Positions 59,808 through 64,000 of a stretch of DNA of 64,000 bases are shown here, one piece after another (positions within the stretch are counted from its first letter, which is position 1; each line of letters begins with the position of its first letter). The stretch spans positions 1 to 64,000 of the forward strand of contig NZ_JAHYSG010000028.1 in NCBI RefSeq assembly GCF_022095675.1. Reading direction: 5' to 3'. The position numbers and the translations under genes were made by a program. The notes under the pieces are model-generated. The model had not been told where the DNA came from. It did not search any database and saw only the letters and a list, made by a program, of their open reading frames with translations. This DNA comes from Dactylosporangium sp. AC04546 (GTDB lineage Bacteria; Actinomycetota; Actinomycetes; Mycobacteriales; Micromonosporaceae).

Positions 59808-60845
59808 ATGACGCCGCCGGGATTGGTCGACGTCCATACCCACTTCGTCCCGAAAGGCTGGCCCGACCTGGGCCCCGGCCAGCCGTGGCTGCGCGTGGAG
59901 TCCGAGCGCGAAGCCATGATCATGGTCGGCTCGGCGGAGTTCCGGCGGATCGCGTCGAACTGCTGGGACGCCGAGGCGAGGCTGTCCGACATGGACGCCG
60001 ACGGGGTCGCGATGCAGGTCGTCTCGCCCACCCCGGTCTTCTTCGGCTACGGCCGTCCAGCGGGCGAGGCGGCCAAGGTCGCCCGGATCTTCAACGACCT
60101 CGCCCTCGAGATCTGTGCACCGGCTCCCGGCCGCCTCCTGCCGTTCTGCCAAGTGCCCTTGCAGGACCCGGATGCCGCCTGCGACGAGCTCGACCGCGCC
60201 GTCGCGGCGGGCCACCTCGGGGTGGAGATCGGCAACCACGTGGGCGACCGCGATCTGGACGACGCCGGGGTCGTCACGTTCCTGCAACACGCCGCCGCGC
60301 TCGGCGTACCGGTCTTCGTCCACCCGTGGGACATGCCGGTCTCGCCCCGGACGGACCGGTGGATGGCCCAGTGGCTGACCGGCATGCCTGCCGAGACGCA
60401 CCTCTCGATCATCGCGATGATCCTCGGTGGAGTGTTCGACAAGGTCCCTGAGACGCTGCGGATCTGCTTCGCCCACGGCGGCGGCTCGTTCGCCTTCTGG
60501 CTCGGACGGCTGGACAACGCCTGGCACGGGCGCCCCGACGTGATCGCGACCTCGCGGCGACCGCCGTCGGCGTACGTCTCCCGGTTCAGCGTGGACTCCG
60601 TCGTCTTCCGACCCGAAGCGCTGCGGGTCCTGGTCGACACCCTCGGCGCGACGCAGGTCATGGTCGGCAGCGACTATCCGTACCCACTGGGTGAGCGTCC
60701 GGTGGGTGAGGTCGTCGACCTCTCGTCGTTCCTCGCGCCGGACGAACGAGCTGCCATCACGACGAACAACGCTCGGCGTTTCCTCGGTATCAGCGAGGCC
60801 GCTGTACCAGCGGCTGTACCAGCCGCGACGCCAGGCCGCCGGTGA
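59808..60845 (+). CDS. nbaD: ACMS decarboxylase
   Basis: A 345-residue amidohydrolase-fold decarboxylase. Metal ligands H10 and H12 (DVHTHF), H172 (FVHPWD) and D289 (GSDYPYPLGE), plus the catalytic H223 (FAHGGG), all match Pseudomonas ACMSD. It removes CO2 from ACMS to give 2-aminomuconate semialdehyde, preventing formation of quinolinate. It begins four bases after the dioxygenase stop. The last 15 residues (Ala/Pro-rich repeat AAVPAAVPAATPGRR) are extra and overlap the convergent esterase gene by 56 bases. Confidence 0.95.
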   Translation: MTPPGLVDVHTHFVPKGWPDLGPGQPWLRVESEREAMIMVGSAEFRRIASNCWDAEARLSDMDADGVAMQVVSPTPVFFGYGRPAGEAAKVARIFNDLALEICAPAPGRLLPFCQVPLQDPDAACDELDRAVAAGHLGVEIGNHVGDRDLDDAGVVTFLQHAAALGVPVFVHPWDMPVSPRTDRWMAQWLTGMPAETHLSIIAMILGGVFDKVPETLRICFAHGGGSFAFWLGRLDNAWHGRPDVIATSRRPPSAYVSRFSVDSVVFRPEALRVLVDTLGATQVMVGSDYPYPLGERPVGEVVDLSSFLAPDERAAITTNNARRFLGISEAAVPAAVPAATPGRR

Positions 60846-62322
60846 CCATCTCGTCGCACAGCTGTGGCAGCACCCCCGCGAAGCCGGCACTCGCGAACTG
60901 CCAGTTGTGCCCGCCGGGGTCGACGAACCGGTGGGTGACGATCCCGTCCCGGACGGCGGCGGCGGCCAGCTGCTCGCCGACGGCGATGTCGCGGGCGTCG
61001 CCGGCGCCGGCGCCGAACCACAGCGTCACGCCGGGGTACCGCCGGGTGCTCAGCAGCCACGCGGGGTCGTGCGCCCGCTCGGCGGCGAGGCTGCCGCCGA
61101 ACAGCGTGCTCAGGGTGTGCGCGGGGTCGCCCAGGTTGGGCCGCGCGTCGCCGCCGAAGTCGATGACGTGCCGGTAGATGTCGGGGTGGCCGAGGACGAG
61201 GTCCAGGGCGCAGGTGCCGCCCTCGGAGAAACCGGCGATGCCCCACCTCGACGGGTTGTGCTGGATCCGCAGGGTGCCGGTGATGAACGCGGGCACGTCG
61301 ACGGTCAGGTAGGTCTCGGCGTTGCCCCGGGGGCCGTCGATGCACTCGGTGTCGCCGGTGGCGGAGCCGTTCTGGTCGACGACCACCAGCACCGGCGCCC
61401 GCCCGTTGTGCGCCGCGGCGTAGGCGTCGTCGGTGGACTGGCCGTGTCCGGACCTGAGCCAGTTGATCGGGGTGCCGGGTGAGCCGACCAGCATGATGAG
61501 GACCGGCAGCGTCGGGCGGCCGGGGCCGAAGTAGGCGGGTGGCAGGAACACGACGCCGGGGCGGTGGCTGAAGTGCGACCGGCTGGCCGGGGCGTCGAGG
61601 CTGACGATCACGCCGTGCGCGGGCGGGTCGCTGCCGGGTGTGGCGGCGCCGCCGATCAGGTCGTGCGCCTGCTGGCCGCTGATGGCCCCGGAGTGGCCGA
61701 GCACGTCGCCGAGCTGCGGCCAGATGCCGTACTGCTGGTCGATTTGCATGAACGCGCCGGCGATCGTCGCCGGCACCGCGACCACGGCCGCCGCTTTGCG
61801 CCAGGCGAGGGCCCGCCCGGCAGTTCCCCCGGTAGTTCGCCCCGTAGTTCGCCCGTCGGCCGGCCTGGTTGCCCGGTCAACCGGGCGTCGGCGCAGGACC
61901 AGCGGGCATCCCGCGAGCGCGGCGAACCCGGCGCCGACCCAGATCGCGAACGAGGGCGGGTAGGCGTCCGTCACCGTACCGGTGATCCAGAGGGTGAGCG
62001 CGACCAGGGCGACGAGCCCGGTGACCGACAGCAGCAGGATCGGTAGTGTGCGGGTGATCCACCGGCGCTCCGGGCTCGACAACGCGGCGAGCAGCAGCGC
62101 GCACCCCACCACCTCGAACCCGCCGGCCACAGCGCGGTCGAGCAGTGGCACGTGATCGAACGCCCCGTCCCATGTCGCCCAGGTCAGCCCGGCCGCCACC
62201 AGCCCGGCCGCGACCGCGGCCACCGCCGCGTCGGCGCGCCGGCCGCGGGGCCGTCTGTGCCTCGTGCGCTCGGGCGCGGCGGCAACCTCGTGTGTGGGCT
62301 GCTCCGCGTGGTAGATCCTCAT
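60790..62322 (-). CDS. Membrane-anchored esterase (antigen 85/esterase D-like)
   Basis: A 510-residue protein. Residues 1-200 hold about four to five membrane helices (AVAAVAAGLVAAGLTWATW, VVGCALLLAALS, LPILLLSVTGLVALVALTLW, FAIWVGAGFAALAGCPLVL and one near 185-200). The rest is an extracellular alpha/beta hydrolase: FLPPAYFGPGRPTLPVLIML, VVVDQNGSATGDTECIDG, and nucleophile serine in WGIAGFSEGGTCALDLVLG. GGHNWQFA supplies the histidine. This layout matches actinobacterial esterases related to mycolyltransferases. ATG 62322 was preferred; upstream codons are open but Arg-rich. The 3' end overlaps the ACMSD gene tail-to-tail. Confidence 0.82.
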   Translation of the reverse strand: MRIYHAEQPTHEVAAAPERTRHRRPRGRRADAAVAAVAAGLVAAGLTWATWDGAFDHVPLLDRAVAGGFEVVGCALLLAALSSPERRWITRTLPILLLSVTGLVALVALTLWITGTVTDAYPPSFAIWVGAGFAALAGCPLVLRRRPVDRATRPADGRTTGRTTGGTAGRALAWRKAAAVVAVPATIAGAFMQIDQQYGIWPQLGDVLGHSGAISGQQAHDLIGGAATPGSDPPAHGVIVSLDAPASRSHFSHRPGVVFLPPAYFGPGRPTLPVLIMLVGSPGTPINWLRSGHGQSTDDAYAAAHNGRAPVLVVVDQNGSATGDTECIDGPRGNAETYLTVDVPAFITGTLRIQHNPSRWGIAGFSEGGTCALDLVLGHPDIYRHVIDFGGDARPNLGDPAHTLSTLFGGSLAAERAHDPAWLLSTRRYPGVTLWFGAGAGDARDIAVGEQLAAAAVRDGIVTHRFVDPGGHNWQFASAGFAGVLPQLCDEMVTGGLASRLVQPLVQRPR

Positions 62323-62464
62323 GACCCTGAGCCCCCCGGGCGAGAGTCCACCCATGGCATACGACCGGAAACGTATCCACCAGCCCGCGTCCGCGGCAAC
62401 AGCGGACCGTAACCGAACGGTGGCGTCTACAGGATCGGGTTGACGGTGGCGCTGCACATCCGTT

Positions 62465-62495
62465 ACTACTTATCCAGTAACTACTTACTCGGTAA
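62465..62495 (+). repeat. Tandem 16-bp repeat, candidate PadR operator
   Basis: ACTACTTATCCAGTAA (62465-62480) and ACTACTTACTCGGTAA (62480-62495) match at 13 of 16 bases with a 15-base period. The second contains the dyad CTTAC-TCG-GTAAG. The pair ends ten bases before the PadR start and is AT-rich compared with its surroundings. PadR proteins commonly bind such dyads in front of their own gene, so this is probably the autoregulatory site for the PadR-ABC operon. Confidence 0.55.
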
Positions 62496-62505
62496 GGGCA
62501 ATGGG

Positions 62506-63099
62506 ATGAGCGTGAAGTTCGGCCTGCTGGCGTTGTTCGCCGACGGGCCCAAGTACGGCTACCAGCTGCGCACCGAGTTCGAGGAGCGCACCGGGGGCAC
62601 GTGGGCGGTCAACGTCGGCCAGGTGTACACGACACTGGAGCGGCTGGAGCGGGACGGCCTGGTCGCCGCCGAGGGCACCAACGCCGACGGGCGTGCGATG
62701 TACGCGATCACCGAGGCCGGCCGGGCGGCGCTGGACGGGTGGTTCAGCACGCCGGTGACGGACTCCGACCGGCCGCGCAACGAGCTGGCCGTCAAGCTGC
62801 TGATGGCGGCGACCACATCCGGGGTCGACGTCGCCGTCGTGGTGCAGCGCCAGCGCACGGAGTCGCTGCGGACGATGCGCGACTACACCACCCTGCGTCG
62901 CGACGCCGAGGCCGTCGACGACGTGGCCGGCGTGCTGCTGCTGGACAGCATGGTCTTCGCGCTGGAGGGTGAGGTGCGCTGGCTCGACCACGTGGAGGCG
63001 ACGGTGCTGCGCCGGGGCGGCCGGCTCGCCGTTCCCGCGAAGCCGCGCCGGGCGATCCGGCCGGCGGCGGGGCGCGCGGTCGAGCGGAGCGAGCGGTGA
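62506..63099 (+). CDS. PadR-family transcriptional regulator
   Basis: A 197-residue PadR regulator. The winged helix starts SVKFGLLALFADGPKYGYQLRTEFEERTGG and continues VGQVYTTLERLERDGLVAAEG, then MYAITEAGRAALDGWF. The C-terminal half is the helical dimerisation domain (subfamily s1) ending in an Arg/Pro-rich tail. The ATG at 62506 is used; an earlier in-frame start would lie within the operator repeat. The stop overlaps the ABC ATPase start by GTGA, so it almost certainly controls that exporter, released by a small drug-like ligand. Confidence 0.93.
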   Translation: MSVKFGLLALFADGPKYGYQLRTEFEERTGGTWAVNVGQVYTTLERLERDGLVAAEGTNADGRAMYAITEAGRAALDGWFSTPVTDSDRPRNELAVKLLMAATTSGVDVAVVVQRQRTESLRTMRDYTTLRRDAEAVDDVAGVLLLDSMVFALEGEVRWLDHVEATVLRRGGRLAVPAKPRRAIRPAAGRAVERSER

Positions 63100-63815
63100 G
63101 CGCGCCGCCGGTGTTGTGCTTCACCGACGTGAGCCGGGTCTACCGGTCCGGCGAGACGATCGTGCGCGCGCTGGACGGCCTGACCCTGGAGGTCGCGGCC
63201 GGCGAGCTCGTCGCGGTGATGGGCCCGTCCGGCTCGGGCAAGTCCACGCTGCTCGCGATCGGCGGCGGCCTGGACACTGCGACCTCGGGCCAGGTACGGG
63301 TCGAGGGCACCGCGCTCGAGGCACTCTCGCCGACGGCGCTGGCCCGGCTGCGGCGCGACCGGATCGGCTACGTCTTCCAGGACTTCAACCTGGTCTCCGG
63401 GCTGACCGCCGCTGAGAACGTGGCCCTGCCCAGAGAGCTGGCCGGCGTCTCCGCCCGCTCGGCGCGGGCCGAGGCGGTCGCCGCGCTGCACGAGGTGGGT
63501 CTCGCCGGCGAGGCCGACCGGTTTCCCGACCAGCTCTCCGGCGGCCAGCAGCAGCGGGTGGCGGTTGCCCGGGCGCTCATCGGACAGCGCCGGCTGCTGC
63601 TCGCCGACGAACCGACCGGGGCGCTCGACTCCGCCACCGGGCAGGCGGTCCTGGACCTGATCCGCGCCCGGGTGGACGCCGGTGCGGCGGGAGTGCTGGT
63701 CACGCATGAGGCGCGCTTCGCGAGCTGGGCCGACCGCATCGTGTTCCTGCGCGACGGGGTGATGGTCGACAGCACCGGCGGGCGGGACCGCGCGGAGGAG
63801 CTGCTGACCTCGTGA
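63096..63815 (+). CDS. LolD/MacB-type ABC ATPase
   Basis: A 239-residue ATPase of the FtsE/LolD/MacB class. Walker A GPSGSGKST, Q-loop GYVFQDFNLVSGLTAAENV, signature QLSGGQQQRVAVARAL, Walker B LLLADEPTGALDSATG and H-loop LVTHEARFASWAD. GTG start overlaps the PadR stop, and the stop overlaps the permease start. Such PadR-ATPase-permease units give resistance to peptides or antibiotics, or sense cell-wall stress. Confidence 0.95.
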   Translation: MSAPPVLCFTDVSRVYRSGETIVRALDGLTLEVAAGELVAVMGPSGSGKSTLLAIGGGLDTATSGQVRVEGTALEALSPTALARLRRDRIGYVFQDFNLVSGLTAAENVALPRELAGVSARSARAEAVAALHEVGLAGEADRFPDQLSGGQQQRVAVARALIGQRRLLLADEPTGALDSATGQAVLDLIRARVDAGAAGVLVTHEARFASWADRIVFLRDGVMVDSTGGRDRAEELLTS

Positions 63816-64000
63816 GCATTCGCGAAGCGACACACTCCTGGCAGGTGGCGGTCCGGATCGCCCGCCGGTCGGCAAAGCGGAGCAAGGCCCGCACGCTGCT
63901 CATCGTGCTGATGCTGGCGCTGCCGGTGTACGCCGGCAGCGTGATCGCCCTGTCCTACGCGGCCACCTACACGTCGGCGGACGCCGAGGCGGGCTGGCGG
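63812..64000 (+). CDS. FtsX-like ABC permease (N-terminal part)
   Basis: Only the first 63 residues lie in the window. VSIREATHSWQVAVRIARRS is a cytoplasmic start, AKRSKARTLLIVLMLALPVYAG includes the first membrane helix, and the following VIALSYAATYTSADAEAGWR begins the extracellular domain. This fits FtsX/MacB-type permeases paired with the preceding ATPase. GTGA overlap. The gene continues beyond the window end. Confidence 0.85.
   Translation, partial: MSIREATHSWQVAVRIARRSAKRSKARTLLIVLMLALPVYAGSVIALSYAATYTSADAEAGWR

Overview
The window is very GC-rich (roughly 70-75 percent by eye), almost fully coding, rich in GTG and TTG starts, and packed with 4-bp ATGA/GTGA stop-start overlaps. Together with TPR-CHAT, BTAD/SARP and LAL-type LuxR proteins and a PspA-PspAA-HtpX-PspAB operon, this points to a filamentous actinomycete chromosome, possibly Micromonosporaceae. 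No rRNA, tRNA, CRISPR array or insertion sequence was recognised.

Layout. (1) 1-9773: the edge of a compact, unusual biosynthetic cluster. A leftward MbtH/ketopantoate-reductase-like pair diverges from a rightward run: tryptophan-2,3-dioxygenase-like heme protein, MFS exporter, two complete ketosynthases plus a cysteine-less KS-like protein, a free-standing AMP-ligase, a type II thioesterase, a 2OG-Fe(II) oxygenase and an ornithine-cyclodeaminase-like dehydrogenase. No carrier protein, ketoreductase or acyltransferase is present. (2) 9829-16772: a conflict/defence-like cassette: a TIR-like (PF10137-type) protein, a giant TPR-CHAT protease and a nucleotide-cyclase-like/transmembrane/ThsA-type macro fusion. 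A GNAT gene and a frameshifted Imm1-like immunity gene follow. (3) 18536-28549: a LAL/LuxR regulator facing an esterase plus beta-oxidation operon. (4) 28636-38479: small accessory genes, two of unknown function, the Psp membrane-stress operon, a BTAD-ATPase regulator and an FAD monooxygenase; then a P450/ferredoxin pair up to 39932.

(5) 40081-60845: a GntR-controlled catabolic island. The first operon encodes a split transketolase-like enzyme, an M24-fold hydrolase or lyase, a 3-hydroxyisobutyrate-dehydrogenase-like enzyme and an aldehyde dehydrogenase. The second encodes a Liv-type ABC importer, an LVIVD propeller, two amidohydrolases and the meta-cleavage route for 3-hydroxyanthranilate: dioxygenase, ACMS decarboxylase, semialdehyde dehydrogenase, RidA-type deaminase, oxalocrotonate decarboxylase and pentenoate hydratase. 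Both operons start with TTGAC-type promoters followed by related dyad sites with half-site AAGTGGC, so one regulator probably controls about 18 genes. The final aldolase and acetaldehyde dehydrogenase are not in the window. (6) 60790-64000: a membrane-anchored esterase, then a PadR regulator with an ABC (LolD/FtsX-type) transporter cut by the window end.

The strongest candidates for undescribed biology are the TIR / TPR-CHAT / cyclase-macro cassette, the carrier-less ketosynthase/TDO-like cluster, and the GntR regulon joining a split transketolase module to 3-hydroxyanthranilate breakdown.
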